In this document: in pieces, positions 44,612 to 55,260 of the stretch
Position numbering within the stretch: the stretch's first letter is position 1
How the letters are laid out: each line of letters starts with the position of its first letter
NCBI GenBank assembly: GCA_025362235.1
Contig: JANYGZ010000016.1
Coordinates: forward strand, 124,001 to 188,000
DNA from: Ferruginibacter sp.
GTDB lineage: Bacteria; Bacteroidota; Bacteroidia; Chitinophagales; Chitinophagaceae
Direction: 5' to 3'
Length of the DNA stretch: 64,000 nt
Made by a program: the position numbers and the translations under genes
The notes under the pieces: model-generated
What the model was told of the DNA's origin: nothing
Seen by the model: the letters and a program-made list of their open reading frames with translations, nothing else
The model's database searches: none

Positions 44612-45313
44612 ATGCAATCATTAAAAAATATATTTAACGATACGCTCCATCTTTTTTATCCGCATATTTGCACCGGCTGCGGCAGCGATTTACTGGAAGA
44701 GCACAACATGCTTTGTTTACATTGCATCAGTAATTTACCACATACAAATTTTGAACAGCAAACCAATAACCCGATTGAAAAAATATTTTGGGGACGAGTC
44801 TCTTTGATAGCTGCACACAGCGAATTCTATTTCACGAAAAAATCATTAATACAACAATTAATACACCAGCTAAAATACAAAGGCAATATAGCTATCGGCC
44901 TTTATTTAGGTGAGCTGATGGGAAAGAGTTTATTAACCAGCGAGCGTTTTAAAAATATAGACGCACTCATTCCATTACCATTATACCCGGATAAAGAACA
45001 CAAACGGGGTTATAACCAGGCTGCAATTATCTGCGATGGAATGTCTGCCATAATGAATGTGCCAGTTATTAAAAACAATGTAGTCCGTCAAAGATATACT
45101 GATACACAAACTAAAAAACATCGCACTGAAAGATGGCAAAATGTAGAAGGTAGTTTTGTTGTAAAAGATGAAAGAAAGTTAAGCGGTAAAAATTTATTAT
45201 TGGTAGATGATGTAGTAACTACGGGTGCAACACTGGAAGCATGTGGTAGCGTAATTGCAGCAATTGAATCGGTAAAATTGAGTATTGCAACATTGGCTCA
45301 TTCACCAAAATAA
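44612..45313 (+). CDS. ComF-family phosphoribosyltransferase-like protein
   Basis: The 233-residue protein has a four-cysteine zinc site (C20, C23, C35, C38; HICTGCGS, MLCLHCI) and a C-terminal phosphoribosyltransferase fold with the PRPP loop LLLVDDVVTTGATLEACG. The middle contains LIPLPLYPDKEHKRGYNQAAII. ComF proteins take part in DNA uptake or related DNA handling in naturally competent bacteria, and the gene often sits by DNA-repair genes such as radA as here. The ATG at 44612 was chosen; the frame is open 87 bases further upstream but into radA. Catalytic activity is unproven for the family. Confidence 0.9.
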   Translation: MQSLKNIFNDTLHLFYPHICTGCGSDLLEEHNMLCLHCISNLPHTNFEQQTNNPIEKIFWGRVSLIAAHSEFYFTKKSLIQQLIHQLKYKGNIAIGLYLGELMGKSLLTSERFKNIDALIPLPLYPDKEHKRGYNQAAIICDGMSAIMNVPVIKNNVVRQRYTDTQTKKHRTERWQNVEGSFVVKDERKLSGKNLLLVDDVVTTGATLEACGSVIAAIESVKLSIATLAHSPK

Positions 45314-45342
45314 CATCTCTAAAATGCAATTGAATAAATATG

Positions 45343-45350
45343 TATTTTTG
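45343..45350 (+). promoter_or_regulatory. TAnnTTTG box four bases before the beta-helix lipoprotein start
   Basis: TATTTTTG is an exact match and ends four bases before ATG 45355. If functional, the mRNA would begin at or near the start codon. Confidence 0.45.
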
Positions 45351-45354
45351 AACA

Positions 45355-46785
45355 ATGAAGACTAATCTATCAAATTTTTACAGATTGCCTGTCTGTTATT
45401 GCTTCATACTTACAATATTTTGCCTCATATTCTTTTCGTGCCAAAAAGATTCATTTATCACAAGCGGCAATGCAAAAATTTCCACCAGTGTAGATAGCAT
45501 AAAATATGATACGGTTTTTACTAGTATAGGTTCTATCACTCAGTCTTTTAAAATTAGCAACTTAAATAATCAGAAACTTCTTTTAAGTACTGTTAAACTT
45601 GTAAACGGACCAACTTCTGCTTTTAAAATAAATATTAATGGCATTGCTGCCAGCGAAGCAACTAATATAGAAGTAGCAGCCAATGACAGCATTTATATTT
45701 TTGTTTCTGTACATATTAATCCCAGTACAGCAAACCTGCCCTTTATTATTACAGACAGTGTTATGATAGAATACAATGGCAATACACAATTTGTTAAATT
45801 GGAAGCTTATGGACAAAATGCCAATTTCCTTCGTAACAGGGTAATTAAAGGAAATGTAACCTGGGCAAATAATTTACCCTATGTAATATTAGGAAGTCTG
45901 CGCATTGATACAACAGCTTCGCTTACCATTGAACCAGGTTGTAAAATTTATTCGCATGCAGATGCTCCTTTTATTGTTGATGGCACACTTACTATAAAAG
46001 GCACTAAAGAAGATTCTGTTGTTTTTAATGGCGACAGGCTGGATGCCGATTATAAAGATTACCCGGCAAGCTGGCCAGGTATTTATTTTAGGGCCACCAG
46101 CAAAAACAATGTTTTGCAATATACACTTGTAAAAAATGCTTACCAGGCAGTGGTGGTAGAAAAGCCATCTATAAACACTAATCCAAAACTAACCCTGCAT
46201 CAATGTACCATTGATAACGCATTTGATGCCGGGTTGCTCTGCGTTAACTCTAGTGTTAATGCAGATAATAGTTTGATTACTAATTGTGGGGCAAACATAA
46301 TCCTTACGTATGGTGGAAAGTATAACCTTACAAATTGCACTGTTGCTGCTTATTCCAATAGTTATATTACACATAAAAATCCAGTATTGCTGACCAATAA
46401 TTATGCATCAATTGGTGGTGGCACACTAACCGAAGACCTGAACGCCGTTTTTACCAATTGTATTTTTTGGGGTGATAATAGCTCTGTAGAGAATGAGGTG
46501 ATTACTGAAAACCAAGGCAGCAATGTATTTACTGTTATATTTACTCACTGTTTATACAAAGCAAAGGATGACCCCCTGAATACCACTATCATTGAGAGCA
46601 TAAAAAATCAGGACCCGTTATTTGATAGCGTTGATGTAAACAAAAAAATATATAATTTGCATATTAATAGGGATGAGGCTCCCGGAGTCAATAAAGGAAT
46701 AAATGGCACTGGTTTTGCCCGGGATTTAGATAATAATAACCGTGCTGTTGGGCTACCCGATATTGGCTGTTACGAAAAACAATAA
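45355..46785 (+). CDS. Right-handed beta-helix lipoprotein
   Basis: The 476-residue protein has a lipobox at FFSCQK (cysteine about residue 29), a choice-of-anchor/Ig-like N-terminal region (TSVDSIKYDTVFTSIGSITQSFKISNLNNQKLL), and from about residue 170 repeated turns of a right-handed parallel beta-helix (TIEPGCKIYSHADAPFIVDGTLTIKGTKEDSVVFNG). It ends LPDIGCYEKQ, the common end of choice-of-anchor Q proteins in Bacteroidota. It should be a surface-exposed lipoprotein; a glycan-binding or degrading role is possible but no catalytic residues are clear. Confidence 0.85.
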   Translation: MKTNLSNFYRLPVCYCFILTIFCLIFFSCQKDSFITSGNAKISTSVDSIKYDTVFTSIGSITQSFKISNLNNQKLLLSTVKLVNGPTSAFKININGIAASEATNIEVAANDSIYIFVSVHINPSTANLPFIITDSVMIEYNGNTQFVKLEAYGQNANFLRNRVIKGNVTWANNLPYVILGSLRIDTTASLTIEPGCKIYSHADAPFIVDGTLTIKGTKEDSVVFNGDRLDADYKDYPASWPGIYFRATSKNNVLQYTLVKNAYQAVVVEKPSINTNPKLTLHQCTIDNAFDAGLLCVNSSVNADNSLITNCGANIILTYGGKYNLTNCTVAAYSNSYITHKNPVLLTNNYASIGGGTLTEDLNAVFTNCIFWGDNSSVENEVITENQGSNVFTVIFTHCLYKAKDDPLNTTIIESIKNQDPLFDSVDVNKKIYNLHINRDEAPGVNKGINGTGFARDLDNNNRAVGLPDIGCYEKQ

Positions 46786-46833
46786 AAATTAAACAAACCT
46801 TCATTTTATACGTTATAAACTAAAATAATTTTT

Positions 46834-47397
46834 ATGATTAAATTACTTGCTTTAGGTATTGCAATGTTATCCAACACAGCAATCACAAATACTTCATTGA
46901 CTAATGAAGTTCCGGTTTCAGCAAATGCAAAAACCATTTACGATTTCAAAGTAGAAGCTTTAAGCGGTGGCACAATTGATTTTGCCAAATTTAAAGGCAA
47001 AAAAATATTAATTGTAAATACAGCTTCTAAATGTGGGTATACTCCGCAATATGATGGCCTGGAAGAATTGTACAAAAAATACCAAGACAAATTGGTGATA
47101 GTCGGATTTCCTGCCAATAATTTTGGCGGGCAGGAACCCGGCACCAACGGCGAGATAGTAGAATTTTGTAAAAAGAATTATGGTGTTACATTTCCGATGG
47201 CGGGAAAGGTTTCAGTAAAGGGTGATGATGCGGCGGCGATTTACAAATGGCTTTGCAATAAAAGTGAGAATGGGGTTATGGATGCAACCATTACCTGGAA
47301 TTTTAATAAATTTTTATTAGACGAAAACGGAATTATCATTGCAAAATTTGATAGCAAGGTAACTCCGATGAGCGATGAGCTGACAAGTAAATTATAA
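46834..47397 (+). CDS. Glutathione peroxidase family protein
   Basis: The 187-residue protein has a putative signal peptide or anchor (MIKLLALGIAMLS) followed by the thioredoxin-like GPx fold. C67 in NTASKCGYTPQYDGL is the peroxidatic residue, with Q100 (FPANNFGGQEPG) and W155 (TWNFNKFLL) completing the catalytic set. As Cys-type bacterial members usually do, it probably draws electrons from thioredoxin. It lacks a selenocysteine codon. It reduces hydroperoxides, and the signal suggests a periplasmic location. A terminator follows directly. Confidence 0.92.
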   Translation: MIKLLALGIAMLSNTAITNTSLTNEVPVSANAKTIYDFKVEALSGGTIDFAKFKGKKILIVNTASKCGYTPQYDGLEELYKKYQDKLVIVGFPANNFGGQEPGTNGEIVEFCKKNYGVTFPMAGKVSVKGDDAAAIYKWLCNKSENGVMDATITWNFNKFLLDENGIIIAKFDSKVTPMSDELTSKL

Positions 47398-47415
47398 GAA
47401 AATAGTAACCGGTTT

Positions 47416-47444
47416 AAGCGGCTCACAATCGAGCCGCTTTTTTT
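47416..47444 (+). terminator. Terminator after the glutathione peroxidase gene
   Basis: A perfect nine-base-pair stem (AAGCGGCTC with GAGCCGCTT), a six-base loop and T-run follow 19 bases after the stop codon. Confidence 0.92.
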
Positions 47445-47486
47445 ATTGCTTTCTTTGTTGAGTAATTTCAATAGCTGAGTTAAAAC

Positions 47487-47494
47487 TATATTTG
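47487..47494 (+). promoter_or_regulatory. TAnnTTTG box before holB
   Basis: TATATTTG is an exact match ending six bases before ATG 47501. Confidence 0.45.
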
Positions 47495-47500
47495 CACCGC

Positions 47501-48715
47501 ATGCAATTCGAAAATATAATTGGCCAAAAACAAACGAAGGGACAACTGGTGCAAATGGTGCAACACAACCGCTTGAGCCATGCATTGTTATTTTTAGGCA
47601 AAGAAGGAAGCGGCGCTTTATCACTCGCTATGGCATTTGCACAATACATTGTTTGTGAAAAAGTAAACGGAAAAAAAACGACTGAAGCAACAGCCTCATT
47701 ATTTTTTGTAGAGATGCCGGCTATTAACACCCTTTCTGAACTTAACGATTCCTGTTGTATTTGTTCTGGCTGTATAAAGGCTAAACAATTGATGCACCCC
47801 GATATTCATTACAGTTATCCCGTAATATCAAAAAAAGCCGGCGAAAAACCTGTCAGTACCGATTTTATTACAGAATGGAGGGAATTCTTTTCTTTGCACC
47901 CATACGGCAATGTGTATGATTGGCTGCAGTTTATTAATGCAGAAAATAAACAGGGAAATATTACAGCAGAAGAATGCAATGATATTAACCGCAAAATAAA
48001 CTTAAAAAGTTTTGAGAGCGAATATAAGATACAGATAATATGGATGCCTGAATACCTTACTAAGAATGGTAACAAACTATTAAAACTCATTGAAGAACCC
48101 CCGCCGGATACTTTATTTATATTAGTAGCTGAAAATGAAGGCGCTATTTTACCCACTATTTTATCAAGGACACAATTAGTAAAGATTCCTTTGTTAACCA
48201 ATACAGAAATTGAAGTAGCCTTAGAATTAAGAAATGGAGTTACCATTGAAAAAGCGCAACAAATAGCTGCCTTAAGCGAAGGGAATTACAGGGAAGCATT
48301 ACAATTACTACAGCATGTTGAAGATGATTGGCAGGCTATTTTAAGAGAATGGCTTAACCTTATTGTTAAAAAGAACCTTGCGGGACAGGTTAAATGGATT
48401 GATGAAATGAGTAAACAGGGCAGGGAAAAACAAAAGCAATTTCTTAAATATTTTACTCATTTGCTTGAACAGGCCATTCGTTTAAACAGTATCCCTTCGC
48501 TTGTAAATAATACAGAATCTACCAATAACGAACAGGATTTTGCACTTAGGCTTAATAAATTATGTAGCATACCTCAACAGGAAGCTATCATTAATGAGTT
48601 GGACAAAGCCAACTACCATATTGAACGTAATGCCAATGGCAAAATGCTGTTTCATGCCTTATCTATTAAGTTGTATCACATAATTAGTAACAATTCGTTA
48701 ATTTTGGTTAATTGA
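47501..48715 (+). CDS. holB: DNA polymerase III delta'-like subunit
   Basis: The 404-residue protein is an AAA+ clamp-loader relative: MQFENIIGQKQTKGQLVQMVQHNRLSHALLFLGKEGSG (P-loop-like with SGAL rather than GKT), a zinc-type cysteine set CCICSGCIKAKQLMHPDIH, and the delta'-type IWMPEYLTKNGNKLLKLIEEPPPDTLFILVAENEGAILPTILSRTQ. The degenerate P-loop is expected for delta', which does not hydrolyse ATP. The zinc cysteines near residues 85-91 are typical of the family. ATG 47501 was used over TTG 47492. It loads the sliding clamp with other subunits. Confidence 0.88.
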   Translation: MQFENIIGQKQTKGQLVQMVQHNRLSHALLFLGKEGSGALSLAMAFAQYIVCEKVNGKKTTEATASLFFVEMPAINTLSELNDSCCICSGCIKAKQLMHPDIHYSYPVISKKAGEKPVSTDFITEWREFFSLHPYGNVYDWLQFINAENKQGNITAEECNDINRKINLKSFESEYKIQIIWMPEYLTKNGNKLLKLIEEPPPDTLFILVAENEGAILPTILSRTQLVKIPLLTNTEIEVALELRNGVTIEKAQQIAALSEGNYREALQLLQHVEDDWQAILREWLNLIVKKNLAGQVKWIDEMSKQGREKQKQFLKYFTHLLEQAIRLNSIPSLVNNTESTNNEQDFALRLNKLCSIPQQEAIINELDKANYHIERNANGKMLFHALSIKLYHIISNNSLILVN

Positions 48716-49015
48716 AGAAAAGCCCTGAGGTGAGGGAGTTTGGAGCCAGATTGTTATATGATAAAAATCTTTCTCCTTTATAGTTTACATTGTTTGTCGG
48801 TTCCCAATCATTTTTGGGATTTTTTTTAGTTATAGGAAGTCTAAAAGTGCTGATGCACTAATCCTTTTAAAGGTTACAGAAATTGTTCAATATATAACAG
48901 CTGTAAAAGAACCAATAGCTATCTTTTTGCGACGCAATGAAGCGTATAGATATTCTCCTGCCTGGGTAATAAAAAATCTTCTTTGTAACATTATTCATTT
49001 TTAATTACTCATTAT
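48716..49015 (+). other. Gap between holB and the PSP1 gene
   Basis: Besides the terminator at 48802-48827, nothing coding or RNA-like was found. The first 60 bases are GC-rich for this genome (GCCCTGAGGTGAGGGAG) but give no gene. Confidence 0.5.
48802..48827 (+). terminator. Terminator after holB
   Basis: A six-base-pair stem TCCCAA/TTGGGA, a six-base loop and T8 follow 86 bases after the stop codon. Confidence 0.75.
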
Positions 49016-50395
49016 ATGGGATGTGGAAGTTGTGGAACAGGTAAAGATGGGGTTCCGGGCGGATGTCAAAGCCATGGTAGCTGTAGCAGCGGCGGCTGCA
49101 ATCGGATGAATGTGCATGATTGGCTGGCCAATCTGCCCTTTAGCGATCCGGAAAGTGGTTGCAGAATTGTTGAAATAAGTTTCAATAATGGCAGCCGTAA
49201 AGATTATTTTAAAAACACTACTAATCACTTTTTTGAAAAAGGTGATATGGTTGCCTTAGAGGGCATTAATGGTTTTGATATTGGAAGTGTGAATCTTACC
49301 GGCGAATTAGTAAGGTTACAGTTAAAGAAAAATAATATTAAAGAGGATAGTACTGACATTAAGAAAATTTTGCGACGGGCCAATGAAACAGACCTGAATA
49401 AATGCAGGGAAACAAAGGCAAAAGAAAAAGAAGTGATGATACGCAGCCGTGCCATAGCCAGGCAGTTAAACCTTGAAATGAAAGTGGCCGAGGTGGAAAT
49501 ACAGGCTGATGGCCGAAAAGCAACATTTTTTTATATAGCAGATGACAGGGTAGATTTTAGGGAATTGATAAAAATATATGCCGGTGAGTTTAAGGTAAAG
49601 GTAGAAATGAAGCAAATTGGCGCCAGGCAGGAAGCTGGTAAAGTGGGTGGCATAGGTAGTTGCGGCCGGGAATTATGCTGCAGTACATGGCTAACCGATT
49701 TTAAAAGTGTTAATACCAATGTGGCACGTTATCAAAATCTAAGTATTAATCAAACAAAATTAAGCGGGCAATGTGGCCGCTTAAAGTGTTGTTTAAACTA
49801 TGAACTGGATACTTACCTGGATGCATTGCAGAATTTTCCGGAAGACTGCGATATGATTGAAGTAGCCAGAAGCCGTGCTTTTTTAGTAAAAAAAGATATT
49901 TTCAGAAACCTGATGTGGTACACTATGCCCGATAGCAACAAGCAGTATCCCTTAACTATTGAAAGAGTACAAAAAATAAAGGCATTAAATAAGCAGGGCA
50001 TAAGGCCTGAAGAACTGGAAACAGTAGAAGTTGTAAGTAAAAAACCAATAGAAGTAGAACCCACATATGCGGATGTAGTAGGACAAATCAGTTTAAAAAG
50101 TTTAGAAAAAACAAGCCGCAAAAGAAGGGATATGGAAAGGGGTCCGCAACAACAAAGGCCACAACAAAACAGGCCCAATCAAAATCAGCAGGAAGGAAAC
50201 AGGCCTAACCAACAGCAACGTGGTAACCAGCAACAAAGACCGCAACAACAAAACCGCGATGGTGGTGAAGGGCTGGGACAATCAAGACCACAGCAAAACA
50301 GGGGCAACCAAAATCAACAAGGCAAGGAAGGAAACAGGCAGCCGCAACATCGCAATAATCAGCAACAAAGGCCGCAACAAAACAGAAATAATTAA
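49016..50395 (+). CDS. PSP1-domain protein (RicT/YaaT-like) with a Q/N/P/R-rich tail
   Basis: The 459-residue protein has a cysteine-rich start (MGCGSCGTGKDGVPGGCQSHGSC), a PSP1 domain (about 30-300) with CGRELCCSTW and GQCGRLKCCLNYE, whose cysteines bind an iron-sulfur cluster in RicT, and a low-complexity tail (about 375-459) of Gln, Asn, Pro and Arg. RicT-like proteins act in RNA processing and regulation in Firmicutes; the role in Bacteroidota is less known. The tail's repeats (QQRPQQNR) end at a TAA, but the same composition continues for 18 codons behind it. gldA follows 107 bases on. Confidence 0.88.
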   Translation: MGCGSCGTGKDGVPGGCQSHGSCSSGGCNRMNVHDWLANLPFSDPESGCRIVEISFNNGSRKDYFKNTTNHFFEKGDMVALEGINGFDIGSVNLTGELVRLQLKKNNIKEDSTDIKKILRRANETDLNKCRETKAKEKEVMIRSRAIARQLNLEMKVAEVEIQADGRKATFFYIADDRVDFRELIKIYAGEFKVKVEMKQIGARQEAGKVGGIGSCGRELCCSTWLTDFKSVNTNVARYQNLSINQTKLSGQCGRLKCCLNYELDTYLDALQNFPEDCDMIEVARSRAFLVKKDIFRNLMWYTMPDSNKQYPLTIERVQKIKALNKQGIRPEELETVEVVSKKPIEVEPTYADVVGQISLKSLEKTSRKRRDMERGPQQQRPQQNRPNQNQQEGNRPNQQQRGNQQQRPQQQNRDGGEGLGQSRPQQNRGNQNQQGKEGNRQPQHRNNQQQRPQQNRNN

Positions 50396-50502
50396 AATCA
50401 ACCTAAGCCAGGCCAATCACCAGGGAATAATGAAGAAAAAATAATTAATTAATAATACCGGTTTTAATAATAGGGTTTTATCTTAGTATAATAAATTTTT
50501 AC

Positions 50503-52736
<2,234 letters not shown>

Positions 52737-52769
52737 ATTTCCTGAAAGGGAATATTTTGACAGTTTAAA

Positions 52770-53123
52770 ATGGAAAATAATTTTAATAATACTGGCTCTC
52801 CAAAAGCTCCCAAAAAAACGGGGGGCTTTGGAAAGTTTTCGCGGTTAAAAAACAAATACCTGCTTGCAGGAAGTTTCTTTATTGTATGGATGTTTTTTTT
52901 TGATCCCAAGGATTGGGGAGTAGCATTTGAAAAAAATGCCAAATTAAAAGAACTCCAAAACAGTGAACTACATCTTAGTAACACTATTCAGGAAACTAAG
53001 GACGAGTTGAGCCAATTGAAGAATAATGCTCAAACTATCGAAAAGTATGCAAGGGAAAAGTACCTTATGAAGAAAGATAATGAAGATATCTTTATTGTTT
53101 CTTCACCCACTACCACTAAATAA
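52770..53123 (+). CDS. FtsB/DivIC-family septum formation initiator
   Basis: The 117-residue protein has a proline-rich cytoplasmic start, one transmembrane helix (about residues 29-47, YLLAGSFFIVWMFFF) and a coiled coil (KLKELQNSELHLSNTIQETKDELSQL). The end EKYAREKYLMKKDNEDIFIV is the usual DivIC-type finish. It takes part in assembling the division machinery between FtsQ and the septal synthases. The position directly behind eno is the same in E. coli (eno-ftsB). Start ATG 52770 is the only one that keeps the helix complete. Confidence 0.9.
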   Translation: MENNFNNTGSPKAPKKTGGFGKFSRLKNKYLLAGSFFIVWMFFFDPKDWGVAFEKNAKLKELQNSELHLSNTIQETKDELSQLKNNAQTIEKYAREKYLMKKDNEDIFIVSSPTTTK

Positions 53124-53202
53124 TCAGTACTGGTATACAATAATGAACGAAAATGGTCGTTTATTATAGCGGATATTGATATTTAATTTTTAAACAGCAT
53201 TT

Positions 53203-53210
53203 TAACTTTG
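53203..53210 (+). promoter_or_regulatory. TAnnTTTG box three bases before the 79-codon gene
   Basis: TAACTTTG is an exact match, ending three bases before ATG 53214. A -33 element was not found at the normal distance. Confidence 0.45.
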
Positions 53211-53213
53211 CCT

Positions 53214-53453
53214 ATGCACAGCTTTACACCTGATGATCTCATTCAGTATGTTTACAATGAGACCTCATCGCAAAAAACAGCAGCCATAAAAGCTGCACTT
53301 CAGACTGACTGGAGTCTTCGTGAAAAATACGACGAAATAATATCTGCTCAAAATTGCCTGGAGAAAGTAAGTTTTTCTCCCCGCAAGAGTGTAGTAGATA
53401 AAATTTTAGACTATGCCGAAAAATCGGTCATTCACCAAATTACAGAGGTTTAA
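53214..53453 (+). CDS. Small conserved Bacteroidota protein of unknown function
   Basis: The 79-residue protein is soluble and mostly helical: HSFTPDDLIQYVYNETSSQKTAAIKAALQTDWSLREKYDEIISAQ, then a linker and DKILDYAEKSVIHQITEV. The first half resembles the zinc-free helical N-terminus of anti-sigma factors (length of about 40, with the pattern LIQYVYNE), but without a membrane helix. It lies between ftsB and nth with a terminator of its own, so it is an independent unit. No function assigned. Confidence 0.7.
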   Translation: MHSFTPDDLIQYVYNETSSQKTAAIKAALQTDWSLREKYDEIISAQNCLEKVSFSPRKSVVDKILDYAEKSVIHQITEV

Positions 53454-53476
53454 AATATACCCCTGCTTTTTTAACA

Positions 53477-53484
53477 TAATTTTG
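53477..53484 (+). promoter_or_regulatory. TAnnTTTG box overlapping the terminator before nth
   Basis: TAATTTTG is an exact match that ends at the first base of the terminator stem. A transcript begun here would start inside the hairpin. Confidence 0.45.
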
Positions 53485-53508
53485 TCCCGTTAAATACGGG
53501 ACTTTTTT
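53484..53508 (+). terminator. Terminator of the small gene, abutting the nth start codon
   Basis: The stem GTCCCGT/ACGGGAC with a five-base loop is followed by T6, and the next base is the A of the nth ATG. Confidence 0.85.
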
Positions 53509-54162
53509 ATGACCAAACAGCAACGATACCAGTTTTTTATTGATTATTTTATTGCACATGCACCCAATGCAGAAACCGAATTAGTATATGATAATCCGTT
53601 TCATTTATTAGTGGCTGTAATTCTTTCGGCTCAATGCACCGATAAGCGGGTAAATATTACTACGCCTGCTATTTTTAACCGCTATCCTACTGTTGAAACA
53701 CTTTCCCGGGCAACATTTGATGATCTTTTTCCGCTTATAAAAAGCATCTCTTATCCAAATAATAAAACAAAACACCTGATAGGTATGTCTACGATGCTGG
53801 TGGAAAAATTTTCAGGTAAAGTGCCAATGACCGTAGATGAATTGATGCTATTGCCGGGTGTCGGCAGAAAGACTGCAAATGTAATTACTTCTGTAATTGA
53901 TGATCAGCCAAACATGGCCGTAGACACACATGTTTTTAGAGTAAGTGCCAGGCTTGGTTTGACTACTAATGCCAAAACGCCTCTGGCAACAGAAAAACAA
54001 CTCGTTCAAAATATTCCGGAACAATTTATTTACAAAGCACACCATTGGTTAATACTTCATGGCAGATATATCTGTGTTGCAAGAAATCCTAAATGCAATA
54101 TTTGTGGTTTAAAAACGATATGTAAGTATTATAAAAAATTTAAAAAAAGCAAAAAAATATAA
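53509..54162 (+). CDS. nth: Endonuclease III
   Basis: The 217-residue DNA glycosylase/AP lyase has the helix-hairpin-helix LLPGVGRKTANVI with catalytic K121, the aspartate D139 (MAVDTHVFRV) and a C-terminal [4Fe-4S] site C189-x6-C196-x2-C199-x5-C205. It removes oxidised pyrimidines in base-excision repair. The start is certain, since the first residues (MTKQQRYQFFIDYFI) resemble those of other Bacteroidota Nth proteins. The ribosome-binding region is entirely a terminator stem, which is unusual. A short lysine-rich tail (KKFKKSKKI) ends the protein. Confidence 0.96.
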   Translation: MTKQQRYQFFIDYFIAHAPNAETELVYDNPFHLLVAVILSAQCTDKRVNITTPAIFNRYPTVETLSRATFDDLFPLIKSISYPNNKTKHLIGMSTMLVEKFSGKVPMTVDELMLLPGVGRKTANVITSVIDDQPNMAVDTHVFRVSARLGLTTNAKTPLATEKQLVQNIPEQFIYKAHHWLILHGRYICVARNPKCNICGLKTICKYYKKFKKSKKI

Positions 54163-54266
54163 ATGAATAATTAGCGTTTAAGATAATTATGATTTATTTT
54201 GTATATACTTTAAAGTACGTATTATTTTAATATATAAATTTTAATAATAAAGGATCCCCTAATTAA

Positions 54267-55211
54267 ATGAAAAAAATAAAGCTTCTAATCAGTACTCTAA
54301 TAATATTTATTACTCCTTTACAAAAGGTAATTGCACAGTATTATTTTTATGATAATAACACTTATTATACCCCTTTAATGTTCGAAATCGGTGCTTCCGC
54401 AGGAGTTATGAATTGCCTTACGGATATTGGGGGTACAAAAGGATTGGGTAAGCCTTTCGTTAAAGACCTCAATATTGGTAATAATCAATTTAATGGAGGT
54501 GCATATTTCAGTGCAACTTATAAAGAGGCTGTTGCACTTACTTTTCAAGGCACTTTTGGCCATATAAAGGGTTATGACAGTATTTTGGAATCTGTTAAAT
54601 CAACAACCCCAAGGTATAATCGTAATCTAAGCTTTACAAGTAAAATATCTGAATTTTCTGTTGTAGCGGAATTTTATCCCATCTTTATATTTGTTAACTG
54701 GGCAGAAAGAGAAGATTACCCTCCAAATTTTTCTCCCTATCTGCTTGCTGGCATAGGTTTTTTTTCCTTTAATCCTCAAACCATATTAAATGGAAGAACT
54801 GTTGATTTGCAACCCCTACATACAGAAGGACAAGGTTTTGCAGAATACCCTGACAGAAAACCTTATAAACTAAAACAGACAAACTACCCTATCGGTGCTG
54901 GTGTAAAATATGAATTATCCTCTAATTTTAATCTACGTGCTGAATTTATATACCGAATTACACATACTGATTATTTAGATGATCTAAGTACAAAGTATAT
55001 AGACCCCTCTTTATTCTCTAAATATTTAAGTGGTTCTCAATTAGCTGATGCATTAGCCTTAAATGATAGAAGAAGCAAAAACAATCCTGAATATCCCATT
55101 AATCCAAATGGTGGCCAATTACGAGGCAATCCAAAAAACAATGATGCCTATTTTACCTTTAACATCAAAATAGGTTTTAGTTTTGGAAGGCAAAAAGTCA
55201 TGAATAATTAG
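54267..55211 (+). CDS. Outer-membrane beta-barrel protein
   Basis: The 314-residue protein has a signal peptide (to about residue 24, KVIAQ). A beta-barrel built of alternating strands follows (MFEIGASAGVMNCLTDIGGTKGLG, GGAYFSATYKEAVALTFQGTFGHIKGY, FSVVAEFYPIFIFVNW, PYLLAGIGFFSF, NLRAEFIYRITHTDYLDD) and it ends on FTFNIKIGFSFG. The pattern matches small Bacteroidota barrels of the DUF6089-like/PorG-like type, although the assignment is tentative. A 12-base palindrome TACTTTAAAGTA lies 50 bases upstream and might bind a regulator. Confidence 0.75.
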   Translation: MKKIKLLISTLIIFITPLQKVIAQYYFYDNNTYYTPLMFEIGASAGVMNCLTDIGGTKGLGKPFVKDLNIGNNQFNGGAYFSATYKEAVALTFQGTFGHIKGYDSILESVKSTTPRYNRNLSFTSKISEFSVVAEFYPIFIFVNWAEREDYPPNFSPYLLAGIGFFSFNPQTILNGRTVDLQPLHTEGQGFAEYPDRKPYKLKQTNYPIGAGVKYELSSNFNLRAEFIYRITHTDYLDDLSTKYIDPSLFSKYLSGSQLADALALNDRRSKNNPEYPINPNGGQLRGNPKNNDAYFTFNIKIGFSFGRQKVMNN

Positions 55212-55260
55212 TAGACAAGTTTATAGAGAACCGGCTATCTTCCAAATAATAGTACTTAAA

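Noticed and set aside
48716-48785. Coding remnant after holB
   Set aside because: The frame is only 23 codons (KKSPEVREFGARLLYDKNLS) and matches nothing known.
50220-50444. 74-codon frame overlapping the PSP1 tail
   Set aside because: It is the shifted reading of the Q/N-rich repeats; the true frame is one base away and continuous with the PSP1 domain.
54206-54217. Palindrome TACTTTAAAGTA as a strong operator
   Set aside because: Low-complexity AT palindromes of this length are expected by chance here.
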